DNA of 64,000 bases, taken from Rapidithrix thailandica. GTDB taxonomy: Bacteria > Bacteroidota > Bacteroidia > Cytophagales > Flammeovirgaceae. Where the stretch lies: NCBI RefSeq assembly GCF_039710355.1, contig NZ_JBDKWZ010000010.1:200354-264353 (forward strand), in the 5' to 3' direction. Below, piece after piece: positions 18,953-27,194 of this stretch; positions within the stretch are counted from its first letter, which is position 1, and each line of letters opens with the position of its first letter. The notes below the pieces were generated by a model. The model saw only the letters and a list, made by a program, of their open reading frames with translations, did no database searches and was not told where the DNA came from. The position numbers were made by a program, and so were the translations under genes.

Positions 18953-20158
18953 TTACTTTTTGGGTATGGAAATAGCAAGAATGGGATTGCCGTAGGGCGA
19001 TAGTGTATCAGCAAAACTTTGCAGGTATTTGGAAGAGGAATTTTTTGCTTTACTTATTATATCATCAGGGTATACGATGGAAATCAGCCGTTCATTCTCA
19101 GTGATGGCGGTGAAAGGTGTTATAGGGATTGCATTGATATCATTGTGGAATGTTTCAGAGCCTTTATAAGTACAGTTAATGACCTTTGATTGGTCTTTGT
19201 TGTAAGTTGAAACAATAGGCTTATTTTCGAATTGTGAGTAAATGATGAGGTGTCGATCCGTTTCAATTACTTCACTTAATAAGGCATATTCATGTATTTT
19301 TACCATGTATGCAGAAACTTTATCAGTTTCCAGGATATCTCCAGGCAATTTGTGTTTCCCATAATCGATGAAATACTTACATTGCAATCCATTTTTTGTG
19401 AGGGCAAATACGGTATCGGAAAGCATTCTATTAAATAATACTTCTTGTTTGTAACTAAAAAACTGTTCATTTTTCCAATAAATGTTGATTTGTGGCCTGA
19501 GAAGCTTGGAATAAGGGAGGTGTTTTTGGGTAGGCGTACCGTTTCTATCAGTTAGAATTATAGAAAATAAGTTGTCATTTTCAAGAAAAGCATCATGTGT
19601 ATTGAAGGAAGCATCAAGTAAATATTGTCCATTACTCAGGCATTCCATTTTATATGCAGGAGTTGGTGCCGAAGTTTCCTTGGTATAGGTGCCATTTTCT
19701 AAATTGTAGTACCGCCATTTGAAATCATCTGAAATGACTAAGGATTGATTGACCTTATCGATGGTAAAATCAACTAGCTTTAAATACTCTCCGGGTCCTT
19801 TGCCGACTTTGTTTAGTTTGTATTTCAAAACCCCATCCTTACGAAAACAAAAAAGGTTATCATTAAAATCAGAAATATAATAATGGTTTTTCCAATCAAC
19901 TATTTTGCGAATTTCTCCCACGATATCATCCTTAGGGCTATGTAGATGTATATAATAGACCGAATCAACGATATCTGATAAGTTAATATTTTTATCCTGT
20001 TTTTCAAGGTTTAGTGATATGGTAGATATGTTGTGACAGGTGGTATTAATTACTTGATTTTCTTGCTTACAAGAAGTCAAAAGCCATAAAGTCAGGATAA
20101 GAATGATTTTAGCTATTATATTCCTATTCCGGTTTGCAAAGCTTGATTTTTGAGTCAT
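18953..20158 (-). CDS. 6-bladed beta-propeller lipoprotein (copy 1)
   Basis: A 401-residue protein. The N-terminus (residues 1-30) ends in WLLTSC, a lipoprotein signal. The body has the repeat style of the Bacteroidota 6-bladed beta-propeller family: DIVDSVYYIHLHS, a NHYYISDFNDNLFCFRKDG blade, the hallmark GKGPGEYLKLVDFTID, and further blades. Members are usually surface or periplasmic lipoproteins of unknown function encoded next to NVEAL peptides. Here it follows an NVEAL-like peptide gene after a 179-base gap holding hairpins and is tightly followed by a thioredoxin-like gene. Confidence 0.85.
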   Translation of the reverse strand: MTQKSSFANRNRNIIAKIILILTLWLLTSCKQENQVINTTCHNISTISLNLEKQDKNINLSDIVDSVYYIHLHSPKDDIVGEIRKIVDWKNHYYISDFNDNLFCFRKDGVLKYKLNKVGKGPGEYLKLVDFTIDKVNQSLVISDDFKWRYYNLENGTYTKETSAPTPAYKMECLSNGQYLLDASFNTHDAFLENDNLFSIILTDRNGTPTQKHLPYSKLLRPQINIYWKNEQFFSYKQEVLFNRMLSDTVFALTKNGLQCKYFIDYGKHKLPGDILETDKVSAYMVKIHEYALLSEVIETDRHLIIYSQFENKPIVSTYNKDQSKVINCTYKGSETFHNDINAIPITPFTAITENERLISIVYPDDIISKAKNSSSKYLQSFADTLSPYGNPILAISIPKK

Positions 20159-20280
20159 TGTTTTTTTATTCTAACTATGATGATAATTTCAGACAGATAG
20201 GAGATTTATAGATTTGGATAAGGACTATAGTATAGCTTTTTTACCTAATTCATATTTTTGTGATGTACATAAAATTCAAT

Positions 20281-20322
20281 CCCTTGTAAAGGGTAATTAG
20301 GGGCAAAGTTCTGATTGCCCCT
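20281..20322 (-). terminator. Hairpins between the peptide gene and the propeller gene
   Basis: Two stem-loops lie just after the peptide gene: AGGGGC/GCCCCT arms at 20299-20322, then a smaller CCCTT/AAGGG one at 20281-20293. There is no clear T-run on the minus strand, so partial termination or transcript-end protection is more likely than full termination. Confidence 0.4.
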
Positions 20323-20337
20323 ACCTTTTTATTAAGC

Positions 20338-20610
20338 TTAACATTCTTGTCCAATCCTTTCTTTTAGGCAACAATTATCTTGTGAGCTTTTGCAGTCGAT
20401 TTTTCTGTTAAAAAGACCACGGCAGTCTTCCACATAATTAATTGAATACTTAGTGGCATCACAATTGGGGTTTTCTGAAAAAGCAAAGGCTGATTTACTA
20501 AGGCTTTTTAAAGTCAATGAAAAACTTTCACTGGTTGAGGATTCAAGGGCATTATATCCTGAAACTGCACTCATAAATACAAATAATCCTAAATAAATTA
20601 GTTTTTTCAT
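20338..20610 (-). CDS. NVEAL-like Cys-rich peptide precursor (copy 1)
   Basis: A 90-residue precursor. Residues 1-18 are a basic start and hydrophobic helix, then a Ser-rich linker, then the family-like stretch LTLKSLSKSAFAF, where NVEAL peptides carry their namesake motif, and a C-terminal tail (residues 44-90) with seven Cys including a CC pair. NVEAL peptides are small Bacteroidota proteins of unknown role found beside propeller lipoproteins. An AxA motif (residues 41-43) lies just before the Cys-rich tail and would suit signal peptidase I; that is inference. The namesake motif is degenerate here, and the assignment rests on architecture and neighbours. Confidence 0.7.
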   Translation of the reverse strand: MKKLIYLGLFVFMSAVSGYNALESSTSESFSLTLKSLSKSAFAFSENPNCDATKYSINYVEDCRGLFNRKIDCKSSQDNCCLKERIGQEC

Positions 20611-20659
20611 AAAAATTCACCTTTAAAAGATTTAAAAACATATAAATAAACTAGCTCGA

Positions 20660-20860
20660 GCTCATTCCAAAATGCTGCAACAGCTTTTCCATCTCTCTTC
20701 TTATCTCTTTGATAGCCGTTGATTCTACTTTCACCTCTTTCTCCAATAATTCCTTGGCTACTTCCATGGTTTTTGCTTTGTCTCTGTGTATCTTTCGGCT
20801 AAGAGATATTTAGGATAAAACTGGCAGGGAATATACCGTAAATGGCCTGTCCGGCGAAAG
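20660..20860 (-). pseudogene. Decayed copy of the Wzy/TPR gene with a large internal deletion
   Basis: The segment matches the 3' end of the complete gene at 23002-24831 (the region coding RFYPKYLLAKLYEE and the charged tail). At GGGAAT (20827-20832) it jumps to sequence matching about 24390-24440 of that gene. About 1.2 kb between the two GGGAAT sites is missing, and no frame spans the remnant. Confidence 0.75.
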
Positions 20861-20989
20861 CTCGGAATAGTTGAAATGCCTTTTGTTATAAATTCCAATT
20901 TTTTTGTATAAAAAAGTATGTGGTATACATTTAAATAAATCAAGTCCAAAATGTCAATTTAACTTCCATCATACTTTTTGAAACATAAT

Positions 20990-21547
20990 TTAAAAGAGGA
21001 GTACTTTTTTATAAAGCTTTTCCAAGTCTGAGTTCAGTACAGGGTTACCTATTATAACTACTTCATTGTTTTTGTTTAATAATACTGTTTGGAGTCGTTT
21101 GTCATATAGTCGGTTTCGTGATATAAATTCATCGTTAGGGTCATGCACCCAAGTATGTGTAAAGCCATGTGTGGTAGCCATGTTTTTTTGAAATTCCTCT
21201 TTATCAAAAGTATTGATGTAGAAAATAAAAGCACAATGATCCCTTTTTATGGGGGTTTCTTTCATGAATTTTTTCCAAAAGATTAAATCCTCTATACATA
21301 CCCCACAATTAGCATCAATATAACTTACTATCTTGAACTGGTGATTTTTTATACTTTTAAAATAATCAGGGGTACCTCCTACAGGCTCTAAGTTATCAGG
21401 TAACAAAACCTTTTGACCCTTCATCTTTGTGACAATCGTTTCAGCTGTTTTTGTCCAAATAGGGCCTTTTTTATTTTCAGTATCCACACATGAGTAAGTT
21501 GTAAATACTAGTACCAAGATGATCAGCTTATTATTGGTCATAATCAA
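20990..21547 (-). CDS. Thioredoxin-like lipoprotein (CxxC)
   Basis: A 185-residue protein with a lipoprotein signal ending in TTYSC (Cys20) and a thioredoxin-like core with CGVC at residues 81-84, followed by the helix EDLIFWKKFMK and a late beta-strand/Pro region (TVLLNKNNEVVIIGNPVL). It resembles the short TlpA/AhpC-TSA-like lipoproteins of Bacteroidota. It starts 25 bases after the propeller gene upstream, so they are one operon. It occupies the same place in its unit as the membrane-anchored CxxC protein at 18281, although the two differ in anchor and sequence. A role in disulphide handling of the nearby peptide is inference. Confidence 0.75.
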   Translation of the reverse strand: MIMTNNKLIILVLVFTTYSCVDTENKKGPIWTKTAETIVTKMKGQKVLLPDNLEPVGGTPDYFKSIKNHQFKIVSYIDANCGVCIEDLIFWKKFMKETPIKRDHCAFIFYINTFDKEEFQKNMATTHGFTHTWVHDPNDEFISRNRLYDKRLQTVLLNKNNEVVIIGNPVLNSDLEKLYKKVLLF

Positions 21548-21572
21548 GTATTATACTTTTCATGTATTTGGG

Positions 21573-22664
21573 TTAAAGGTTCTCGAATTTTACAATTTCA
21601 GGTTCACCGTATTCGTTGATGGACGTGCCATATATTACTTTGTCTGCATCTACCGTCAATCGATTTATATTTTTATCCAAATGGTATTCAAAAGTTTTAC
21701 GGCCGTCCCAACTGACAACATGAATGATATTTCCAAAAGAATAATCTTTTTCTCCGATTTTCTTTCCGGAAAATAAAGCATACACAAAATTTTCTGAGGT
21801 GGCAATATCTAAATATCCTGTTTGGGCCTTGTTAGTAAAGGCTATTTGAGATTGGCCTCCAATTTGAATTCTTTTGTACCCATTTGGGGGAAATCTTTCA
21901 TAGGACCAAATAGAGTCAATGCCGGTTTGAGTGACTTCATATAAATCAATTCTACAAGCATTATTTGTTACAAATGCCAGTTTTTTTCGGTCTGGGCTCA
22001 ATACTAGTTCTCCCTCATATAATTTGGCATTTTCAATAGCAGATAAACTTTTGTCTGTTTTCTCTGGGAAATTTACCATATATTTTATTAGAGACCCATT
22101 GGGTTTCAATAATGCGAATCGTCCTTGAGGGGAGATGCTTTCTCCTATTAAATAGTCATTGCCTACTAAGGTGCTTGAAAAGTAGGCAGAGGATTCTTTT
22201 TCATTTGAAAAGGTTACTAATGTTTCCGGAACATACTTTTCCTTTTTTAGAAGCTCTTTTAAAGAGAATTTTAACAGTTTTTTCCCAAACAGATCATATA
22301 CCCAAAAGTTATTGTTGTTTTGGGAAACTTGTATATTGCCAATTACTAAAATTTCTCCGGGGCCTTTTCCTTTTGCAGTAGTTTGTTTAATGGGTTTTCC
22401 AAACAGGTCATATAATTCAAGAAGAGGTTCGCCTTTATAATTACCAATAATAAGGGTTGAGTCAATTAGAGCAATGTCCCATGGGTCCTGAAGTTGTGGG
22501 CCCTTTATTAGGGTTTTTGCTTTTAAATCTGTTTTTACAGTAAATAATGTTGGTAAGTGGCCACTTTCTTTTTCCGGTGTGTTTCCACAACTGATAAGAA
22601 AATGCACTAATAACAAAGCAAAAAAGATATGTATCTGGTTGAGTATGGTTTTCTTGATCATCAT
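21573..22664 (-). CDS. Beta-propeller lipoprotein (copy 2, TolB-like 6-bladed type)
   Basis: About 363 residues from the ATG at 22664; the open frame reaches a TTG at 22700. The N-terminus ends in VHFLISC, a clear lipobox. Blade-like repeats follow, with GPQLQDPWDIALIDSTLIIGN, the TAKGKGPGEILVIGNIQ hallmark and FWVYDLFGKKLLKFSL. This matches the TolB-like 6-bladed propeller family commonly encoded next to NVEAL peptides. It lies about 60 bases after the peptide gene and 25 bases before the thioredoxin-like lipoprotein gene. Its function is unknown. Confidence 0.83.
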   Translation of the reverse strand: MMIKKTILNQIHIFFALLLVHFLISCGNTPEKESGHLPTLFTVKTDLKAKTLIKGPQLQDPWDIALIDSTLIIGNYKGEPLLELYDLFGKPIKQTTAKGKGPGEILVIGNIQVSQNNNNFWVYDLFGKKLLKFSLKELLKKEKYVPETLVTFSNEKESSAYFSSTLVGNDYLIGESISPQGRFALLKPNGSLIKYMVNFPEKTDKSLSAIENAKLYEGELVLSPDRKKLAFVTNNACRIDLYEVTQTGIDSIWSYERFPPNGYKRIQIGGQSQIAFTNKAQTGYLDIATSENFVYALFSGKKIGEKDYSFGNIIHVVSWDGRKTFEYHLDKNINRLTVDADKVIYGTSINEYGEPEIVKFENL

Positions 22665-22726
22665 ATAATAACTTTGAGGAAAGTAAGAGGAAGTATTCAA
22701 ACTTCCCCTAAATTAAATAGCATCTT

Positions 22727-22954
22727 TTAGTTTGATATTAATCTTCCGGTTCCTTCTCCTACTCCGTTGATTACACATTTATTTTGGTTTGAGGCATCAC
22801 ACTCTGCCCCGAATGCGGAAGCTTGTAGAGCCTTTACATTCTGCAATGTAAGACTAGTCATACCTTCCTTAGAACTGTCCTTTTCTACTGATACCCCAAA
22901 GAAACCGGCTCCCATAATAAATGCGCCTAAAAAGAATTTGCTAAAGGTTTTCAT
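22727..22954 (-). CDS. NVEAL-family peptide precursor (copy 2)
   Basis: A 75-residue precursor: basic start, Gly-rich hydrophobic helix (residues 7-23), a charged linker, then LTLQNVKALQASA, where NVKAL (39-43) is a one-residue variant of the NVEAL motif. An AxA motif (residues 45-47) follows, and the tail has two Cys (ECDASNQNKC). This is the clearest NVEAL member of the three here. It lies directly between the Wzy/TPR gene and propeller copy 2 on the same strand. It is probably exported and cut after the AxA motif (inference). Confidence 0.8.
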   Translation of the reverse strand: MKTFSKFFLGAFIMGAGFFGVSVEKDSSKEGMTSLTLQNVKALQASAFGAECDASNQNKCVINGVGEGTGRLISN

Positions 22955-23001
22955 CGATACTTAATTTTAAGTGTGAAGAATATATAAGAATTAGTTTGAA
23001 C

Positions 23002-24831
23002 TCATTTGTTGAATTTTATCAGGATGGCTTCCATTTCATTTTTAATTTCATTAATAGCCCTTGATTCCACTTTCACCTCTTTCTCCAATAATTCCTTGGC
23101 TACTTCCCTTGCTTTTTGCTTTTGATTTGTCTCTTCATACAATTTTGCCAAGAGGTATTTGGGGTAAAAACGGCTGGGAATCATCTGCCAGGCTTGTAGA
23201 TAAGCCTTCTCGGCCAAGGCGTGCTTTCCCAAGGCTTTGTAACTGTCCCCCAGGGCCGTATAGGTAATGGTATTGCTTAAGTAATTTTGGGCTTGGGTCA
23301 GTACTTCAATGGCTTTTTTATGCTCCCCGGCCATAGAGAGGGCCTTGCCGTAGTTGTTCAGGAAGCCTCCGTTGTGTTGCAAGTAGGGCCAGGCCTTTTC
23401 GTAATCTTCCAGGCAAGCTTCGTAAGCGCCCGTTTGATAGGTTTGAAAGGCATGTTTCCAGGTGGTATAAGCGTCTTTTTGTTGGAGTACCCGCTGTCCG
23501 GCCCAAGGCAGACAGCATAGAAGGGCTAAACCTGCCGCTATGCGGATTCCTTGGAGGCCTTTGTTCGGAACATTGATGGAGGGAGTAGTCCATGTGGCCA
23601 GGGCCGCCAGATACACTAGTCCGTTAGCCACAATTGGCCAAATCTCCAGGGGGTATGAAAAACAGCTGAACACCAACAGGGCCAATAAGCCGGCCCGGCA
23701 AAGGGCTACCCAAATTTGCTTATCTCCCTGCCGGGTTTTTCCAAAAAAAGCAAACGTCAATATCCCCAGTACCAAGAGCAATCCTACCAAACCCAGCTCT
23801 ACGGCCATATGTAAAAATTCATTAAAGACATAAGTCACATTATCGGCTACCATGGCTTCTGTACTGTCCGGGCGGGCCTTGAAATAGGCCGCCTGATAAT
23901 CCATGTACCGGGCCTTGAATTGCTCCACACCATGTCCCCATAAGGGTTGGTCTGCGATCATTGCTGCCGTTACTTTCCAGATCAAAACCCTTCCGTTAGC
24001 CGAGCCTTCTTTAAAGGTATACAGACCGTATCCGGCCAAGCCGATGAATAGTATAAGCCCCGGCAAACTGAGCATCCTTAGGCGCCAGGAGGGCAGTCGG
24101 TTTTTCAGTTTGCCAATCCATGGATACTTTATCATAGCTAAATAGCCCAAAGAAGCCAAAGCCCCTAACCAGGCGGCCCTGGATTGACTGGCGGGGAGTA
24201 CCAGCAGGATTGTAATCGTACACAGTATGGCTATATACGTAAACAGCGTCTGCTGCCAGGATTTTGGAAATAAGCGTTCTTTGAACCAGTAAACTCCTAC
24301 GGCCACAGGGAAGACAGTCACCAAGTACCCCGCGTAAGGCCCTGGGTTAAAGAAACTGCCGGTCATTTTAAAACCGGTATGGTAGGAGGGGAATATACCG
24401 TACAATTGCAGGTTGCCGTAAATGGCCTGTCCGGCTCCGGCTGTTATAATGGCGAGTAGTATATAGGGAAGGTACTTTTTATCCAATAGCCGAAGGGCCG
24501 GATAGAGTACTACCAAAGCCAATAAACCCCAATAACGCTCCGGTGCAGTTGTATTCCAAAGTATCAATGTATGTATTGTTATATACCCGGCTAATACCAG
24601 GCCTATGCCATCCGACCACGTGAAGTTTCCATCTCTTTTGCGGGAATCTACTAACAGAGAGGCCCCCATGGTTCCGGCCAAAGCGATTCCTCCGAAAAGC
24701 AAAAAGAAGAACTGACCGCTTTGGGTGGGGAAGAGTATACCTGTATCCATTGCAAAGGGCCCTCCCGATAGCAGGACACATGCAAGCGCACAGATAAGTA
24801 CAGACAGTATTTGCCGGAGTGATTGTAGCAT
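23002..24831 (-). CDS. O-antigen ligase/polymerase-like membrane protein with TPR tail
   Basis: A 609-residue protein. About 11-12 membrane helices fill residues 1-430. The large periplasmic loop carries Wzy_C-type landmarks: SQSRAAWLGA, NGRVLIWKVT, PLWGHGVEQFKARY and the helix after VFNEFLHMAVELG. The last 160 residues hold TPR-like helix pairs (GAYEACLEDYEKAW, HKKAIEVLTQAQNYL, KHALAEKAYLQAW). The Wzy_C fold occurs in O-antigen ligases, polymerases and PglL-type protein O-oligosaccharyltransferases, so glycan transfer to a lipid or protein is the expected chemistry. It is encoded immediately upstream of an NVEAL peptide, and decayed copies lie in the same position in two neighbouring units. 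Confidence 0.85.
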   Translation of the reverse strand: MLQSLRQILSVLICALACVLLSGGPFAMDTGILFPTQSGQFFFLLFGGIALAGTMGASLLVDSRKRDGNFTWSDGIGLVLAGYITIHTLILWNTTAPERYWGLLALVVLYPALRLLDKKYLPYILLAIITAGAGQAIYGNLQLYGIFPSYHTGFKMTGSFFNPGPYAGYLVTVFPVAVGVYWFKERLFPKSWQQTLFTYIAILCTITILLVLPASQSRAAWLGALASLGYLAMIKYPWIGKLKNRLPSWRLRMLSLPGLILFIGLAGYGLYTFKEGSANGRVLIWKVTAAMIADQPLWGHGVEQFKARYMDYQAAYFKARPDSTEAMVADNVTYVFNEFLHMAVELGLVGLLLVLGILTFAFFGKTRQGDKQIWVALCRAGLLALLVFSCFSYPLEIWPIVANGLVYLAALATWTTPSINVPNKGLQGIRIAAGLALLCCLPWAGQRVLQQKDAYTTWKHAFQTYQTGAYEACLEDYEKAWPYLQHNGGFLNNYGKALSMAGEHKKAIEVLTQAQNYLSNTITYTALGDSYKALGKHALAEKAYLQAWQMIPSRFYPKYLLAKLYEETNQKQKAREVAKELLEKEVKVESRAINEIKNEMEAILIKFNK

Positions 24832-25139
24832 ACGATTCAGCGCATAAGGTTACTTCCGGTTTTTGAGAAAACCAGAAACAAATATTATCTCTTCCTATTC
24901 CAAAGAAGTATATTTTACAAGGATGAGTTGTTGTTTACCGGGTTGCTTAGTATAAGGTATTTAAAGTTAGTTGAGGTTGGTTTGTGGTTTTTATGTTTTC
25001 GATAACACAATAGTAAAAAATACTAGTTTAAGATGCAAGTTGTTTTTTTATTTTTTTACCGTTTAGTACTTAGTGATGAATATGGATTGCTACAGATGCT
25101 TAGGTAGGAGTATTGCCGTGTTATTTTCCATGAATATGA
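24832..25139. other. Upstream region of the Wzy/TPR gene
   Basis: There is no gene here. The sequence is the leader region of the Wzy/TPR gene and is homologous, with decay, to 29300-29610 beside the second Wzy remnant. The similarity shows that the duplication included the promoter region. Confidence 0.6.
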
Positions 25140-25330
25140 TACACCTCTACAAAGTACCAAGGCAAAATTCCCAAAGCGTAGTGTTGGGGGCCTTCTCAAC
25201 CACCGGACCGGATGTCAGTTGGAGGTAAACAGCAGGTATGTCCCGGTAAAAAATAAGAACAGTACAAAGAGCTAAAACAGGCTCAGGGTGAGAATGAGAA
25301 GAGAGTTAAGCGGAGTAATTGCTGGTATTG
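25140..25330 (-). pseudogene. Decayed 5' fragment of a signal peptidase I gene
   Basis: It aligns with the first 230 or so bases of lepB (about 16050-16280), for example the shared CCAAAGCGTA and CTTCTCAACCACCG blocks, but with many substitutions and small indels and no open frame. It lies directly downstream of the second transglutaminase-like gene, exactly as complete lepB lies downstream of the first. It is a relic of a duplicated transglutaminase-lepB pair. Confidence 0.75.
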
Positions 25331-25341
25331 TGTTGAGAAAT

Positions 25342-26895
25342 TCAATACATAAGTTGTTTGCCTTCTTGGTACAAAAAGATTCTTGCTTCTGATTGATCTT
25401 CCGGTACGACCCGGTATACCGCATTGGATGGTACATTCTCAAAAGTAATGCTTGTCCCTTTTGCTTGCTTTTTGGCTACTTTTATCCAATCGTAATCCCA
25501 GTAGTATAAAGCATAGTTTTTCCCTTTTTCGATTGCATTGCCATTTCTCAAATGTGGATAGTGCTCAACCTGAATGGTTTGTCGCTTTGTTATATCCGGA
25601 GTCAGGCTTTTTACAGTACCGTTTTGGGTGAATAAGACAGGGGAGGTGAGGGGTAACGTTCTTCCATGCTGGTAGCCTACCGGCAAGTATACGACATTTT
25701 TTCCCATGTCTGTAAAGGTTACTTTTTTGTTTTCCACCTTACCCCAGTGAATAGGCTTCCAGGTGTTTACATTGAATACTGCCGCATAGGCTATATGATG
25801 GCCGTCCGGTAAAGTTCGTTCAAGTGAGACGGTAAAATCGCGTACTTCCGTATACAGTGCTGTTACATCGCGGTAATTTTGTAGATTCATAAAACCCGGT
25901 ACTTCTTCCTCTTGTCCTCTGAGTTGATGCAATTTATTGGCTTGGGCAGCATAGGTATACCGATAGGCTTTGGCAACCACTCGAGAAGTTTTATCCGGTT
26001 TCGGGTGGTTGTACGTTCCGTCAAACCATTGGTTGGTGCCTTTATCAGATAGTAGTGCCAGCCATTGATGGCCGTAATTTGTTCGGGGCCAGAAAGGAGT
26101 AAAATCTACAGCTACCGGTACTCCGTTTGCCCGCATCGCATAGGTGGTCACATTGGTTAAATCTTCGCACATTCCACCTCCCAAACGCCTGGCTTCACTA
26201 AGGGAGAGTTCCCTGGGCACATAAAACCGGGCCAATTTATAACCATAGTCCTTCTGCAAATCCTGATTGATTACTTTACAAATTGCAAACAAGTCATTTG
26301 AAAGGCTCAAGGTATCTATGGCAGGAAGGTACTTTTGTCGAAAGTACTTTCTCCAACCGGCTTCCAGGGGTTCCTGATGGGCCCGGTAAGGTAAAATAAA
26401 TTCGCAGAATTGTTGAAAATTTAATTGCCGGGCCCAGGGAAGTTGCCAGGCAGTAAAAGCCTGCTCGATATTGTCAATCAACAAACCGGCATTTACTGAA
26501 TGGTGATCTACAGTAGGTTTTCCTCTTTGAAAATATATTTGACCTAATCGTTTCAAAGAATCTAATTCCCGGATTACTTCGTCTTTAGGCTTTTCTTTAT
26601 ATGCAAAGATGTCGATGGAGGCATTTTCATTTAAAGAAACGTTGGGGTTCCCATGCAGGTACATATGCTCGATCAGGAAATAAGCCGCTTTTAGCTTCAG
26701 GCTATCCTCCGGGTTTTGGTAATGCTCGATTACCTTCTGTAGTTCCTCACGGTTGGCCTCAGCCGCTGCTAACACTGTGCGGACTTTTTCAGGCACCGGA
26801 TGAAAGTAATTGGTGATGGCGCTGCGGTATCGGTACACAAAGGAACTGAGGCAAAGGAAGAAAAGTAGGGTTAGTAAGTAAGTGGGTTTGTTCAT
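25342..26895 (-). CDS. Transglutaminase-like protein with complete triad
   Basis: A 517-residue protein with one N-terminal hydrophobic segment and a transglutaminase-like core: Cys243 in GGGMCEDL, His276 in NYGHQW and Asp292 in WFDGTY form a plausible Cys-His-Asp triad. The C-terminal part is beta-rich. The first 78 residues are nearly identical to the paralogue at 16398, after which the two diverge. Proteins with this fold can cleave or cross-link peptides. It sits downstream of a propeller gene and upstream of a signal peptidase relic, so it occupies the same slot in its unit as the paralogue. The substrate is unknown. Confidence 0.83.
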   Translation of the reverse strand: MNKPTYLLTLLFFLCLSSFVYRYRSAITNYFHPVPEKVRTVLAAAEANREELQKVIEHYQNPEDSLKLKAAYFLIEHMYLHGNPNVSLNENASIDIFAYKEKPKDEVIRELDSLKRLGQIYFQRGKPTVDHHSVNAGLLIDNIEQAFTAWQLPWARQLNFQQFCEFILPYRAHQEPLEAGWRKYFRQKYLPAIDTLSLSNDLFAICKVINQDLQKDYGYKLARFYVPRELSLSEARRLGGGMCEDLTNVTTYAMRANGVPVAVDFTPFWPRTNYGHQWLALLSDKGTNQWFDGTYNHPKPDKTSRVVAKAYRYTYAAQANKLHQLRGQEEEVPGFMNLQNYRDVTALYTEVRDFTVSLERTLPDGHHIAYAAVFNVNTWKPIHWGKVENKKVTFTDMGKNVVYLPVGYQHGRTLPLTSPVLFTQNGTVKSLTPDITKRQTIQVEHYPHLRNGNAIEKGKNYALYYWDYDWIKVAKKQAKGTSITFENVPSNAVYRVVPEDQSEARIFLYQEGKQLMY

Positions 26896-27029
26896 CGATG
26901 ACAGACAAGATTATGTAAGGTCAGAGGATTGGATATGTTTAAAAATTGATCTCTAATAGTAGATAGTAACTTGATAGAACTAAAAATAAATATTTTAGGA
27001 AGAGGTCTTATCTATCTGGATAAAGCTCT

Positions 27030-27178
27030 GAAGTGGTTTACACGTATAGTTTTTGACCGAACATGGAATCAAAACCGGCTCATCAAGGCACTTTTTGAAA
27101 ACGCTATTGTTGCAAAAAGTAACACAGAGGAGGCGCTTTTGAAACATTTCAAAAAAAAGAAAAAATTGAATTCACTTC
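27030..27178 (+). repeat. 160-base dispersed repeat, copy 1 (149 bases, small deletion)
   Basis: Direct copy of the repeat at 28404-28563, with GAAGTG at one end and CACTTC at the other. It lacks part of the central AATAGCC-AAA-GGCTATT hairpin. It ends 17 bases from the stop codon of the propeller gene at 27195. Confidence 0.85.
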
Positions 27179-27194
27179 TCTTCCTAAAACATGC

